Positions 23,689 through 32,904 of a stretch of DNA of 64,000 nucleotides are shown one piece after another. The DNA is from JAJZIH01 sp021785265. GTDB lineage: Bacteria; Pseudomonadota; Gammaproteobacteria; JAKAQQ01. Numbering within the stretch: position 1 is the stretch's first letter; each line of letters begins with the position of its first letter. A program made the position numbers and the translations under genes. The notes beneath the pieces were generated by a model. The model was not told the origin of the DNA. It did not search any database and worked only from the letters and a program-made list of their open reading frames with translations. The stretch spans positions 1 through 64,000 of the forward strand of contig DAHWSH010000052.1 in assembly GCA_027338645.1 (NCBI GenBank), written 5' to 3'.

Positions 23689-25263
23689 ATGCAACGAAGG
23701 ACACGCGTGGTGTTGATCTTGGCCGGCGTGACAGTTATCTTGGGCGGACAATGGCTGCTTGACCATCAAAAGACACAACAGCACGAGCTTCGCCAAAGAG
23801 GGACCCGCCCTGCCCATTTCGAGTTGGGTCACATCGACTTCACATCGTGCGAGCTCAAGACCTTGCAGTCCGGGGTGACGTCTGCGGCCTGGTGTGCGTC
23901 ATTTGTCCGTCCGGAAAACCCGACTGATCCCTCGGGGCGCAAGATTCATCTGCGTCTGGCCTTGATTCGCAGTACCGCCATGCGGCCGGCGTCTGACCTG
24001 GTGGTTTTTTTGGCAGGAGGCCCCGGGCAATCTGCCATCGACATATGGCCGCAAATCCACTCGGCGCTGAGGCCAGTGCTCGAACACCGCGACGTCGTGT
24101 TACTGGACCAGCGAGGGACCGGGGGCTCGCACCCGCTGTCGTGTCCAAAGGTGGAGCACGCCATCCAAGCCGCCCGCAGGCGGCGGTCCACGCATCCGAG
24201 ACAACGAGAAACCCCGACCCAACGCCATGCGCGCCAAGCCACCGAGATCAAAACCTGTCTCGCGGAGATCGAGAAAACCACCAATCCGCGCGACTTCACC
24301 ACCACCGATGCCGTGGACGACCTCATCGCCCTGCGTCATGCGCTCGGCAATCCACGCTTCGACCTCATCGGTGTGTCTTACGGTACCCTGGTGGCTCAAC
24401 AGTTCGCCATGCGTGACCCAACCGGTGTCCGTAGCATCGTGCTGGATAGTGTCGTCCCGAACCGTTTGATCCTGGGTGAGAGTGTCGCCGTAAACCTCCA
24501 GAATGCGCTCAAGGCCGATTTGGGTCGATGTGATGCCGAGCCGGACTGTATCAAGGCCTTCGGCAACCCCTACACTGACCTCACTGAACTGCGTGCACGC
24601 ATCGCGAAACATCCCCTCCTCGTGACCTATCGTGATCCCACGACCAATGTGCTGCATACACGCACCTTGAACGAAAAAACACTGGCCGGCGTGGTACGCC
24701 TGTTTGCTTACTCTCCTTTGACTGCCGCCCTGTTACCCCTCACCCTGCATCAAGCCCTCCAGGGCAACGATGCTCCCTTGATGGGCCAGGCGCAGCTAAT
24801 CTCCAGTGAGGTCGGTGCATCATCGATCAATCCCTACATGGGTCTGTCGGTGGTTTGCTCTGAAGATGTTCCCTGGCTCAAACCAAATCCCGCCGCCAAG
24901 GGAACTCTGCTCGGCAGGCGCTTTATCCGCGGACTCCAGCGGGAATGTGCGGGATGGCCGCGCGGACGAATGCCCGCGAACTTCCACCAGCCACTGCGGA
25001 CTGACATTCCCACGCTGATTCTTGAGGGTCAAGATGACCCGATCACTCCGCCACGTTACGGCCGCGAGGTGCTGGCGCACCTCAGTGACGCGCGCTTACT
25101 GATTGCGCGCGGGCAGGGCCATGCCGCGATCGGAACGGGCTGCATACCGCAGTTGGTGGGCAAATTTATTGCTCATCTTGAGCCCAAGTCCCTCGATGCG
25201 CAATGCCTCGATGTGCTGCGACCGGCTCCACCTTTTGTGAACTACAACGGACCGTCTCCATGA
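23689..25263 (+). CDS. Membrane-anchored alpha/beta hydrolase (TAP/peptidase S33-like)
   Basis: The 524-residue protein has an N-terminal hydrophobic anchor or signal (MQRRTRVVLILAGVTVILGG) and an alpha/beta hydrolase fold. The oxyanion segment is FLAGGPGQSA, the nucleophile is the Ser of GVSYGT, the acid is in EGQDDPITPP and the histidine in ARGQGHAAIG. Paired cysteines suggest a periplasmic location. The arrangement resembles tripeptidyl aminopeptidase-type exported peptidases. ATG 23689 is chosen over GTG 23656. Its stop overlaps the next ATPase by 4 bases, so it is coupled to an exporter and membrane protease. A TTGACT-like -35 lies near 23628. Confidence 0.85.
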   Translation: MQRRTRVVLILAGVTVILGGQWLLDHQKTQQHELRQRGTRPAHFELGHIDFTSCELKTLQSGVTSAAWCASFVRPENPTDPSGRKIHLRLALIRSTAMRPASDLVVFLAGGPGQSAIDIWPQIHSALRPVLEHRDVVLLDQRGTGGSHPLSCPKVEHAIQAARRRRSTHPRQRETPTQRHARQATEIKTCLAEIEKTTNPRDFTTTDAVDDLIALRHALGNPRFDLIGVSYGTLVAQQFAMRDPTGVRSIVLDSVVPNRLILGESVAVNLQNALKADLGRCDAEPDCIKAFGNPYTDLTELRARIAKHPLLVTYRDPTTNVLHTRTLNEKTLAGVVRLFAYSPLTAALLPLTLHQALQGNDAPLMGQAQLISSEVGASSINPYMGLSVVCSEDVPWLKPNPAAKGTLLGRRFIRGLQRECAGWPRGRMPANFHQPLRTDIPTLILEGQDDPITPPRYGREVLAHLSDARLLIARGQGHAAIGTGCIPQLVGKFIAHLEPKSLDAQCLDVLRPAPPFVNYNGPSP

Positions 25264-25994
25264 TCGAAGTTGAAAATCTGCACAAGTCCTTTGGTGCAGT
25301 CAAGGCTGTAGAAGGCGTCAGTTTCGTGGCACGCGATGGCGAAATCACCGGACTGGTCGGGCCGAATGGCGCCGGAAAGACAACCACCCTGCGGATGCTT
25401 TACACATTGATGAAACCCGATGAAGGCCAAATACGGGTGGATGGTATTGATGCTGTGGCTCAACCCCTGGTGGTAAGACGTCGATTGGGCGTGCTGCCGG
25501 ATGCTCGTGGTTTATACAAGCGTCTCAGCGCGCGCGAGAACATTAGCTATTTCGGCCGACTTCAGGGGCTGGATGACGCCACCTTGCTTGCCCGAAGCGA
25601 CAGCTTGATTAACGCCCTGGATCTTCATGATGTCGTTGATCGCCGGACCGAGGGTTTCTCGCAGGGTGAACGCGTCAAAACCGCGATTGCGCGTGCCCTG
25701 GTGCATGATCCGAAGAACCTGATTCTGGACGAGCCGACCAATGGGCTCGACGTGATGTCGACTCGTGCACTGCGCGAATTCCTGTTTCATCTGCGCAGCG
25801 AAGGACGTTGCGTGCTGTTTTCCAGCCACATCATGCAAGAAGTGGTCGCGCTGTGTGATCGCGTCGTGGTCATCGCGCATGGGCGGGTGGTGGCTGATGC
25901 CCCGCCACAGACCTTGCGAGAACGGACGGGCGCTGAAAACCTTGAAGATGCCTTCGTCGAGATTATCCGACGAAGCGAGAACACTGCAGCTTGA
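25260..25994 (+). CDS. ABC transporter ATP-binding protein (NatA-like)
   Basis: The 244-residue ATPase has Walker A GPNGAGKT (34-41), signature FSQGERVK and Walker B LILDEPTNGLD. It is of the NatA/CcmA type that pairs with a NatB-type permease. The start is fixed by an ATGA overlap with the hydrolase gene. The downstream permease follows after 31 bases with its own GGAG site. The transported substrate is unknown; sodium or peptide export are both described for relatives. Confidence 0.92.
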   Translation: MIEVENLHKSFGAVKAVEGVSFVARDGEITGLVGPNGAGKTTTLRMLYTLMKPDEGQIRVDGIDAVAQPLVVRRRLGVLPDARGLYKRLSARENISYFGRLQGLDDATLLARSDSLINALDLHDVVDRRTEGFSQGERVKTAIARALVHDPKNLILDEPTNGLDVMSTRALREFLFHLRSEGRCVLFSSHIMQEVVALCDRVVVIAHGRVVADAPPQTLRERTGAENLEDAFVEIIRRSENTAA

Positions 25995-26025
25995 GTACCC
26001 CACGCTGACTGATACCGGAGACCCC

Positions 26026-27201
26026 ATGCACCCTGTTCTCACCGTATTTTGGAAGGAAGTCACGGAAAACCTGCGTGATCGGCGCACGATCATGAATGCT
26101 CTGGTGCGGGCTCCACTGTTGGGCCCACTACTGTTTTTAGTTATTTTCAACGTACAGATCAACCTATTATTAAAGAATGCGGACAAACCGCTACCCGTGC
26201 CGGTGGTGGGTGCAGCCAATGCGCCAAATCTGGTCACCGCGCTGACCCAGGAAGGCATGGTGCCCGAGCCGGCACCGGAGAATCCAGTGATTGCCGTCCG
26301 ACGCCAGCTCGATAAAGTGATTCTGGTGATTCCTCACGACTACGCCAAATACTGGAAACGTGGAGAGACCGCAACCGTCCGCCTCGTGTACGATTCCTCG
26401 CACCGGTCGAGTGCTCAACCGGTTCGGCGACTTCGCAAGATGCTCATCAGTTACGCCCGCATGACCGTCGTCCAGCGTATGCTGGCGCGGGGACTCTCGC
26501 CGAACATCGTCTTGCCGCTGATACCGGAGAACCGGAACCTGGCCACACCGCAGTCACGGGGTGCATTACTCTTTTCGATTCTACCGTACTTCATTGTGAT
26601 GACCACGTTCCTGGGCGGGATGTACCTGGCGATCGACACCACTTCTGGTGAGCGTGAACGGCAGTCACTCGAACCGCTTTTGTCCAACCCCGTGGCCCGC
26701 TGGAGTGTTCTGGCTGGCAAGCTCGCAGCCACGGCTTTTTTTGCACTGATCAGCTTGGCGCTCGGCGTCATCGGTTTTTCGGTAGCAGGTCACTTTATGG
26801 ACGTTCGCAAGCTCAATATCGTGCTTGACTTGGGCGTTCATTTCTTTTTGTTCACACTGCTTTTGATGTTTCCTCTGGTGCTGTTGCTCAGCTGCCTGCA
26901 GACCCTGGTTGCGGCTTTTGCCAAGAGTTTCCGAGAGGCAGTAACCTACCTTTCCCTGTTGATGTTCGTGCTCGTCTTCCCGTCTGTCCTCCTGGCGTTC
27001 ATCCCGGTAAAGGCCCGCTTATGGATGTATGCCATCCCACTTTTGGGGCAGCAGTTGGGTATCATGCGTTTGCTACGAGGCCACACGCCAGGTGCTCTTG
27101 AAATTGTGGTCTGCCTGCTAGGGACAGTTCTGGCTGCTGCCGCGTCCTTTGTGGTCACGATGCGGGCATATGATTCAGAGCGGCTTGCGGTGTCGGCGTA
27201 A
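26026..27201 (+). CDS. ABC transporter permease (NatB-like)
   Basis: The 391-residue permease has one N-terminal helix (about residues 25-50), a large extracytoplasmic segment and five or six C-terminal helices, the NatB/ABC-2_membrane_3 layout. The ERQSLEPLLSNPV stretch before the C-terminal helices is typical for this family. ATG 26026 has GGAG about eight bases upstream. It is expected to form the exporter with the NatA-like ATPase. Confidence 0.9.
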   Translation: MHPVLTVFWKEVTENLRDRRTIMNALVRAPLLGPLLFLVIFNVQINLLLKNADKPLPVPVVGAANAPNLVTALTQEGMVPEPAPENPVIAVRRQLDKVILVIPHDYAKYWKRGETATVRLVYDSSHRSSAQPVRRLRKMLISYARMTVVQRMLARGLSPNIVLPLIPENRNLATPQSRGALLFSILPYFIVMTTFLGGMYLAIDTTSGERERQSLEPLLSNPVARWSVLAGKLAATAFFALISLALGVIGFSVAGHFMDVRKLNIVLDLGVHFFLFTLLLMFPLVLLLSCLQTLVAAFAKSFREAVTYLSLLMFVLVFPSVLLAFIPVKARLWMYAIPLLGQQLGIMRLLRGHTPGALEIVVCLLGTVLAAAASFVVTMRAYDSERLAVSA

Positions 27202-27218
27202 AGCGGGCATTAAACTGC

Positions 27219-28067
27219 ATGCAACACCATGCCCATTCAGAAGGAACTTTGCCCCCGCCACTCCTGAGGTTTTTACGCAACCCGACCCGAACGACCCAAC
27301 CCCTCGGTCGTTTGAACCTATGGCAAGGGGTGGGCTGGTTGTCGCTATTGATCCTGGTTGCGCTTTTAGGTGGGCTGGTTGATGGCGTTCTCGAGCACGT
27401 TCTAAACATCCATCTTCTCAATTCATTTCAAAGCTACCTGTTTTTACACCCCACGTGGAGGATCGCGCTTCTCGTGGCGGCAGCTCCCTTGCTCGAAGAA
27501 CTGGCGTTTCGTGCGATGCTTTCGACATCCCCTCGATTTATTTTTATCGGACTTACATTTTTTATCGCATTTGTCTATGAAATCTTTCATCAGCAGCTTC
27601 ATACTCCACCTGCAGTCGTGGTTGCAACTTATTTTGATCACTTCTGGGTGCTTCTCCCAGCGGGCGTGACCTGTTTCTTGCTTTATCGATACGCACGCTC
27701 TACGGTCTTAGGATTCTTTGAGAAACACGGTGTTGCGATCTTCTGGATGTCCTGCATCCTATTCGGCGCGGCACATGATCGACTTTATGCGAATCATCTG
27801 GTGTGGTGGTCATTTCTGCTCGTTCTACCCCAGTTTTTACTCGGAGTGTTGCTGGCGAGCATTCGTGTTCGGTTTGGCTTGCGTTGGAGTATCGCGGGTC
27901 ACTATACGATCGATAGTCTTTTTTTGTATGGGACCTGGCTTTATGTGTCCCTCGCGCCTTATCCCAACCTACAGCGTGGCATGATGTTTGCGGTCTATGC
28001 CCTTGGAATTTTCGTTGTGCTTTATGGCTTGGTGATGCTCGTTCGTATTGTACGACACCGCTGCTAG
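27219..28067 (+). CDS. CPBP-family (CAAX-type) intramembrane metalloprotease
   Basis: This polytopic membrane protein of 282 residues carries the Abi/CPBP glutamyl protease signature: Glu93-Glu94 with Arg98 (LEELAFRAM), His186 in FGAAHD and His228/Asp232 in HYTIDS. All catalytic positions are intact. Relatives process or confer immunity to peptides and prenylated proteins. It follows the NatB-like permease by 17 bases. Its codon use is visibly more A+T-rich than most of the window (many TTT, ATT, TTA codons), which suggests a different origin. It closes the hydrolase-NatAB-protease cluster. Confidence 0.87.
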   Translation: MQHHAHSEGTLPPPLLRFLRNPTRTTQPLGRLNLWQGVGWLSLLILVALLGGLVDGVLEHVLNIHLLNSFQSYLFLHPTWRIALLVAAAPLLEELAFRAMLSTSPRFIFIGLTFFIAFVYEIFHQQLHTPPAVVVATYFDHFWVLLPAGVTCFLLYRYARSTVLGFFEKHGVAIFWMSCILFGAAHDRLYANHLVWWSFLLVLPQFLLGVLLASIRVRFGLRWSIAGHYTIDSLFLYGTWLYVSLAPYPNLQRGMMFAVYALGIFVVLYGLVMLVRIVRHRC

Positions 28068-28193
28068 AAGCCCTCTGCCGCTGGGGATCGGCAGCTCTCA
28101 CCGGTTCGGATTCAGGTTGGTTAGCTGGGTTGTAGGGCCATCTGGCACTTCTGGCATAAGCTGAATAAATACGGAGAGCAGAGTCGGGTTGAA

Positions 28194-28625
28194 TCAGGCT
28201 CTGCTTAGCGCGTTTTTTGAAACAAAGAGATTTCTCCGTCGAAAAAAGACCGGACTTTCCATGAGTAGTAATGGACGCAGGCCATCAATCGGGCTTGCAA
28301 ACCAGGGCTTATCCAGGAAAAACCGCGCATCAAAGACCCAAGCCGGAGCCGGACAGCCGTCCCGATAGGAAAGACATTCGGCCATCGCCGAGAGATACGC
28401 GTCGATCACCTGTGTTTTCCAAGGATCGCTAAGCGCTACGGAGTCAGGCCGAGTTTCGAGGAAGCCCCCGTGTGCTTCATGAGGGCTCGCAAAATAAGCA
28501 TCGAGAAACTCACCAATAGCAATGGAAGTCTCGACACCTTGGTGGATCCATAACGCGACCTCAGCGAGAGAGGCTGGGCGGTTTTTTGGAAATCGGGTTT
28601 CCGTTTTTTTCATGACTGATTTCAT
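28194..28625 (-). CDS. Uncharacterised partner of the nucleotidyltransferase
   Basis: I do not recognise a named domain in this 143-residue protein. It ends in a stretch reading LLLMESPVFFRRRNLFVSKN, and has PAWVFDARFFLDKPWF before it; similar C-termini occur in small proteins encoded next to DUF6036-type nucleotidyltransferases. It overlaps that gene by 65 bases, implying tight coupling. The first in-frame ATG is at 28625, a second at 28613. It could be the antitoxin or the toxin half of a module; that is inference. Confidence 0.6.
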   Translation of the reverse strand: MKSVMKKTETRFPKNRPASLAEVALWIHQGVETSIAIGEFLDAYFASPHEAHGGFLETRPDSVALSDPWKTQVIDAYLSAMAECLSYRDGCPAPAWVFDARFFLDKPWFASPIDGLRPLLLMESPVFFRRRNLFVSKNALSRA

Positions 28626-29154
28626 TCACGATCTGCTCAATGCCATAGTACACTTTGGGTGAAATCTGATCTTTTGGATAATAGGATTCCACGAGATCGT
28701 AGAGTTCGTCTTTTCCCCGGATGCCCACTTCTGCAATCAATGACTTGATGTCGTCCACATCGGTTTTTCCGTCCGGCTCGTCAATACGCATGGCCATACA
28801 TTTCATTGCCAACAAATAAGATGCGGTTGGGATAAAGACCCGGATCCCTCCGTTTTCATGCAGATATTCCTTATACAGCTCATGCTGGCCTTGTCGAGAT
28901 GCAAAACCTTTTACCGCATCGTTTATCCAGTCCGCAGGCCATCCCTGTTCCTCCGCAATTTTTCTGGCTACCTGGTGAACATAAGCAGCATCACCACTCA
29001 TGATGATATCCACATCTCGGGTTGCGCGACGGAATTCCCACCGGAGCGCGATGGCAGAGCCCCCATAGACGGCAAGATCAATTGTCACGCCATCCTCGTT
29101 TGCCAGTTCGCCCAATCTTTTCAGACCTTTCTCAATCTCGTCTCTATCCATCAC
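28561..29154 (-). CDS. DUF6036/AbiEii-like nucleotidyltransferase
   Basis: The 197-residue protein has the minimal nucleotidyltransferase core: YGGSAIALRW (about 29-38) followed by TRDVDII (about 44-50), giving the G-S and D-x-D metal-binding pattern. A third acidic position may lie around KTDVDDIKSL. This fits the DUF6036 group, related to AbiEii/MenT-type toxins that modify tRNA. It is translated before and into the uncharacterised partner. Region base composition is lower in GC than the core genes around it. Toxin function is inferred from family and context only. Confidence 0.8.
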   Translation of the reverse strand: MMDRDEIEKGLKRLGELANEDGVTIDLAVYGGSAIALRWEFRRATRDVDIIMSGDAAYVHQVARKIAEEQGWPADWINDAVKGFASRQGQHELYKEYLHENGGIRVFIPTASYLLAMKCMAMRIDEPDGKTDVDDIKSLIAEVGIRGKDELYDLVESYYPKDQISPKVYYGIEQIVNEISHEKNGNPISKKPPSLSR

Positions 29155-29504
29155 AATTCTCCGTCATGTTCGGCTAATTTCAGAGCCTCTCGACTCGCAT
29201 ATGGAAAAACAGAGACAGAACCGTTCCACATATTGGAGAACCACCGAAGTTTCTGGTGGGCAGGTTACCATCTTAATTTATTGTCCGGGTTTCAGGGGCT
29301 ACTACAGTGGACCCGATGCCATGAATCCGTCACAAAGGAATGGCCAGCGGTCGCCGGCGCGCGGGTAATAACCACCTGACGACCCGCTGCAAGGGAGCCC
29401 TGCCAGAGGTGAGGTGCTTTTCCGATTGACCGACCAGCTGGTGACCCATCCGATACGATAAGAGCCCGATCCGTGGTCCCGTCTTGTTCTTAACTGATTG
29501 ATTT
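29155..29504. other. Gene-free stretch on the 3' side of tRNA-Ala
   Basis: No supported gene. Open frames that run from here into the tRNA on the minus strand are artefacts of reading tRNA as protein. This is where an integrated element using the tRNA 3' end would have its junction, but no integrase and no duplicated tRNA tail was found. Confidence 0.5.
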
Positions 29505-29580
<76 letters not shown>

Positions 29581-29672
29581 ATCCGTAAATATCATAGCAA
29601 AGGAACGACCCTGATCGGGTTGGTAGTGGAGGGCCCCGCCCCGTTTGCTGGCTCAACAGGCGGGTCTCTGCT

Positions 29673-30542
29673 TCAGAGGGTCTCCACTTCCTCGTTCGAA
29701 GTTTTCTCTGAGGATCGGGCCGTTGCCTCGAGCACCCGCCGGTAGCGACGAAGGTCATGCACTGAGGAAAAGTTTTCGCCCAACACGTTACCCAGCTTGC
29801 GAAGGATGCTTTCCCCGACCCGGCTTTCCTGTCCTTCATCAAAGCGGATCTGGTGATTGAGCCACCGTTCCATCCACTCCGGATCTGGCAGACGGCTTTG
29901 CACCGTATCTTCGGGATAGTGCTCCTGGCTCACGTGCAGGTTGGTGGGATGCATCGCGCGACCCGTCTTGCGGCTCGTCATGAGCACGCCGATCCGGGCA
30001 AAAGCCAGCCGTGAAGCATCTCCTTCCCGTTCAATCGCCCGCCTCATGTAACGCATGTAACAGGACGCGTGACGGGCCTCATCACCGGCGAGAAGTTCGT
30101 AGATCGTCCGGATGACCGGCTCGGTATGCCACTCGGCGGCACACCGATACCAGGCCGTCAGCCGGATTTCGCCGCAGAAATGAAGCATGAGGGTTTCATG
30201 GGGCGGGGCTGGATCGAAACGGAAACGGACGGCATGAAGTTCCTCCTCGCTGGGCACGAGATCCGGCCAGAACCGGCGCAGGTATTCCATGAGCACCAAT
30301 GCGTGCTTTTGCTCCTCGTAAAACCAGACGGACATGAAGGCGCAAAAATCAGAATCACCGCTATTGTCGCGCAGGAACATCTCGGTAGCGGGGAGGGCCG
30401 ACCACTCGGTGATCCCGTTCATCTTGATGGTCCGTGCCTGTTCCTCGGTGAGCCGCGCGGCCTCGAAGCGATCCCACGGCACCTCCCGCTCGAGGTTCCA
30501 TCGAGCCTGTTCAAGCTGGCGGAAAAGCTCCGGATAAAGCAT
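29673..30542 (-). CDS. Ferritin-like di-iron protein, acyl-ACP desaturase relative
   Basis: The 289-residue helical protein has two iron-ligand sets: Glu near 46-54 with EEQKH (76-80), and Glu125 (CGEIRLTAWY) with DEARH (154-158). This is the pattern of soluble di-iron acyl-ACP desaturases and related ferritin-like oxygenases. No signal peptide. The second in-frame ATG (30542) has better spacing from GAGGA than the first (30548). It precedes the lipid-modification cluster, consistent with a role on acyl chains, though the exact reaction is not determined. Confidence 0.78.
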   Translation of the reverse strand: MLYPELFRQLEQARWNLEREVPWDRFEAARLTEEQARTIKMNGITEWSALPATEMFLRDNSGDSDFCAFMSVWFYEEQKHALVLMEYLRRFWPDLVPSEEELHAVRFRFDPAPPHETLMLHFCGEIRLTAWYRCAAEWHTEPVIRTIYELLAGDEARHASCYMRYMRRAIEREGDASRLAFARIGVLMTSRKTGRAMHPTNLHVSQEHYPEDTVQSRLPDPEWMERWLNHQIRFDEGQESRVGESILRKLGNVLGENFSSVHDLRRYRRVLEATARSSEKTSNEEVETL

Positions 30543-30613
30543 GGTCATTCCTCATCAGTGTTGTGGGATCACCGGGATCGATCCCGGCTTGATCCTTCAT
30601 AGTGATTACGCAA

Positions 30614-30656
30614 CAAAAAAGCCAGTGGATGCACCGGCAGACTGGCCCTCACTGGC
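30614..30656 (-). terminator. Rho-independent terminator of the SDR gene
   Basis: On the minus strand GCCAGTG (30656-30650) pairs with CACTGGC (30627-30621), followed directly by six T (30620-30615). The stem begins within the stop codon region of the SDR gene. Confidence 0.82.
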
Positions 30657-31392
30657 CCATTTTTCCCATCAGTGACTGATAAACGCGGTTCGGCAAGATT
30701 CTAAGTAATTTCAAACTCATGACCATCGGCCACGGGAAGGCAATTTCAAAGCTCCGCCGCGGCAAGGCCCGGACGATCCGTCGAGCCGCCTCGTCCGCTT
30801 CCATGAGGAAAGGCATGGGAAAGCGGTTTTTCGCCGTGAGGGGTGTGCGCACGAAACCCGGGTTGATGACCCGGATGCGGACGCCGGTCGGTTTGAGTTC
30901 AACCGCCAGCGTTTCAGCCAGGCTGATGAGCGCGGCTTTGGTGGGACCATACGCCCCGGCCTTGGGCAGCCCCCGGTACCCTGCAATCGAGGCGGTGATG
31001 AGAACCTGTCCCGAACCCGCCTGAATCATGGGCGGAAGGACCACAGCCAGACACTCGATCACTCCGAGATAGTTGACCCGGGTCACCTCTTCGTAGGCAC
31101 GGGGATCGATGAGATCCCGGGAGAGTTCGTACTTACCGACATTGAGAAAACAGTAGTCGAGCCCGGGCAGGCGGGAAAAAACCGTAGCGGCGGCAGCCTC
31201 GACGGAGCTACGGTCGCGGACGTCGATCGGAACCGGGATAATCGCACCCGGCACCGGAGATTCACGCGCCAGAGTCTCAAGCTTGTCCACGCTCCGGGCG
31301 CTCACCACAACCGAATGCCCGGCACGGGCCAGCTTGTATGCGAGGGCAGCCCCGATCCCGGTACTCGCGCCGACGATCCACGTATGAGGCAT
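30649..31392 (-). CDS. Short-chain dehydrogenase/reductase
   Basis: The 247-residue oxidoreductase has the nucleotide-binding motif GASTGIG (8-14) and the catalytic Tyr/Lys pair in GAYGPTKAAL. It starts MPHTWIVGAS at 31392; the longer open frame upstream overlaps the divergent promoter region. A minus-strand TAGAAT -10 lies at 31426-31421. SDRs of this type sit next to the FAD protein, DUF1365 and cyclopropane synthase genes in many proteobacteria, and probably act on the same modified lipid. Confidence 0.88.
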   Translation of the reverse strand: MPHTWIVGASTGIGAALAYKLARAGHSVVVSARSVDKLETLARESPVPGAIIPVPIDVRDRSSVEAAAATVFSRLPGLDYCFLNVGKYELSRDLIDPRAYEEVTRVNYLGVIECLAVVLPPMIQAGSGQVLITASIAGYRGLPKAGAYGPTKAALISLAETLAVELKPTGVRIRVINPGFVRTPLTAKNRFPMPFLMEADEAARRIVRALPRRSFEIAFPWPMVMSLKLLRILPNRVYQSLMGKMGQ

Positions 31393-31536
31393 GGGTGCCC
31401 GATCTGGATGGACAGTGGCTATTCTACCCGCGGATCCGGCTCCAGGTGACCTGAACCCAAGCTCACTGACCTCAACCGGAATGCATCCAAACGAGCCTGG
31501 AGTGCGTACCGAACTTGTCCCACCTCCGGATCTCCC

Positions 31537-32904
31537 ATGACCGAGCCTGACCCGATCGCCCAACCCCAACGCATTGCCGTGATCGGAGGAGGGATCTCCG
31601 GACTCGCGACTGCCTGGATCTTGGCTCAACGGCACGAGGTCACGCTCTACGAGCGGGAACATCGCCTGGGAGGGCATAGCCAGACCCTCGCCTGGCCCAC
31701 ACCCCAGGGGCCACTCGGACTCGACTGCGGGTTCATGGTCTACAACACGCGGAACTACCCACATTTGACCCGGATCCTCGCGTGCTTGGGGATCGAGACC
31801 CAGCCCACGGACATGTCTTTCTCGGTCCGCTTCGCTGACAGCGGTTTCGAATGGGCCGGCTCGGGCTGGCGCACTTTTTTTAGCTCACCCCAAGGTCTCC
31901 TCGATCCGCTCCGCTGGAGGCTCCTTCGCGGGATCCTCGCCTTCGGGCAGAAGGCACGGGGGGTGTTGGCCCAAAATACTCTCTCGGCTGACCTCACGCT
32001 GGGGGATTTTCTCGATGCGATCGGGACGGAGTCGGTCGTGACTGAACGCTACCTCTTGCCCATGGCGGCATCAATCTGGTCGGCCCCTTCGGCATCCCTT
32101 CTCGACCACCCCGCCCGGGCACTGATCCAGTTCCTGGACCATCACGGCCTCCTCAAACTCTGGGGCCGACCACGTTGGCGGTCCATCCCGGGAGGCTCCA
32201 TCCGTTACGTGCAGGCGCTCCGGCGCGAGATCCGAGCTTCTTGGCGTCTAGGCGATGCCGTGACCCGTCTCGTTCCTCAGGGCCATGAGGTCACTCTCCT
32301 CACCGCGAAAGGCGGAAGTGAAACTTATGACCGGGTCGTTTTGGCCTGCCATGCGGATCAGGCATATACCCTCCTCGATCCGGCCTGTCGTGCCCGCAGT
32401 TGGCTCCAGCACTTCTCGACTGTCCGCAATCGGGCCTGGGTCCACCAGGACGGAAGCCTCATGCCGGCTCGGCGCACACTTTGGTCATCCTGGAATTTCT
32501 TTGCGGACACGCCCGATCTCGAAAGCCAGCCGATCGCGATCACCTACTGGCTGAATCGCCTTCAGCGCCTGGCCACCCCCGAACCCTACTTTGTCACGTT
32601 GAACCGGGAGCCACGCTCCGGATCCATACTATCGGAGATGGAGTTCGAACATCCCTGCTATCGTCTCGAGACCCTGCGTGCCCAAGCGGAGGCGGCCCAC
32701 TGGCAGGGCCATGACCGGCTCTACTATGCCGGTGCCTGGCTGGGATCCGGCTTCCACGAAGACGGTGCCGCCTCAGCAGCCGCCCTCGCTTCCTGTTTCA
32801 GACTCCCCCTCCCGTGGAACCGGGAAACAGCGATCCCGGTGACGATCTCCAACCCCCCCTTCACCCCGGCCCTACCTGGCCCAGCTGTCGATGCCGATGC
32901 CTGA
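31537..32904 (+). CDS. FAD-dependent amine-oxidase-like protein of the lipid cluster
   Basis: The 455-residue protein has an N-terminal FAD-binding motif VIGGGISGLATAW and the continuing YEREHRLGGHSQT. It belongs to the flavin amine oxidase/desaturase-like group that travels with DUF1365 and cyclopropane synthase genes. Its 3' end overlaps the DUF1365 gene by 14 bases. The precise reaction on the fatty acyl chain is not established for this protein. Confidence 0.88.
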   Translation: MTEPDPIAQPQRIAVIGGGISGLATAWILAQRHEVTLYEREHRLGGHSQTLAWPTPQGPLGLDCGFMVYNTRNYPHLTRILACLGIETQPTDMSFSVRFADSGFEWAGSGWRTFFSSPQGLLDPLRWRLLRGILAFGQKARGVLAQNTLSADLTLGDFLDAIGTESVVTERYLLPMAASIWSAPSASLLDHPARALIQFLDHHGLLKLWGRPRWRSIPGGSIRYVQALRREIRASWRLGDAVTRLVPQGHEVTLLTAKGGSETYDRVVLACHADQAYTLLDPACRARSWLQHFSTVRNRAWVHQDGSLMPARRTLWSSWNFFADTPDLESQPIAITYWLNRLQRLATPEPYFVTLNREPRSGSILSEMEFEHPCYRLETLRAQAEAAHWQGHDRLYYAGAWLGSGFHEDGAASAAALASCFRLPLPWNRETAIPVTISNPPFTPALPGPAVDADA

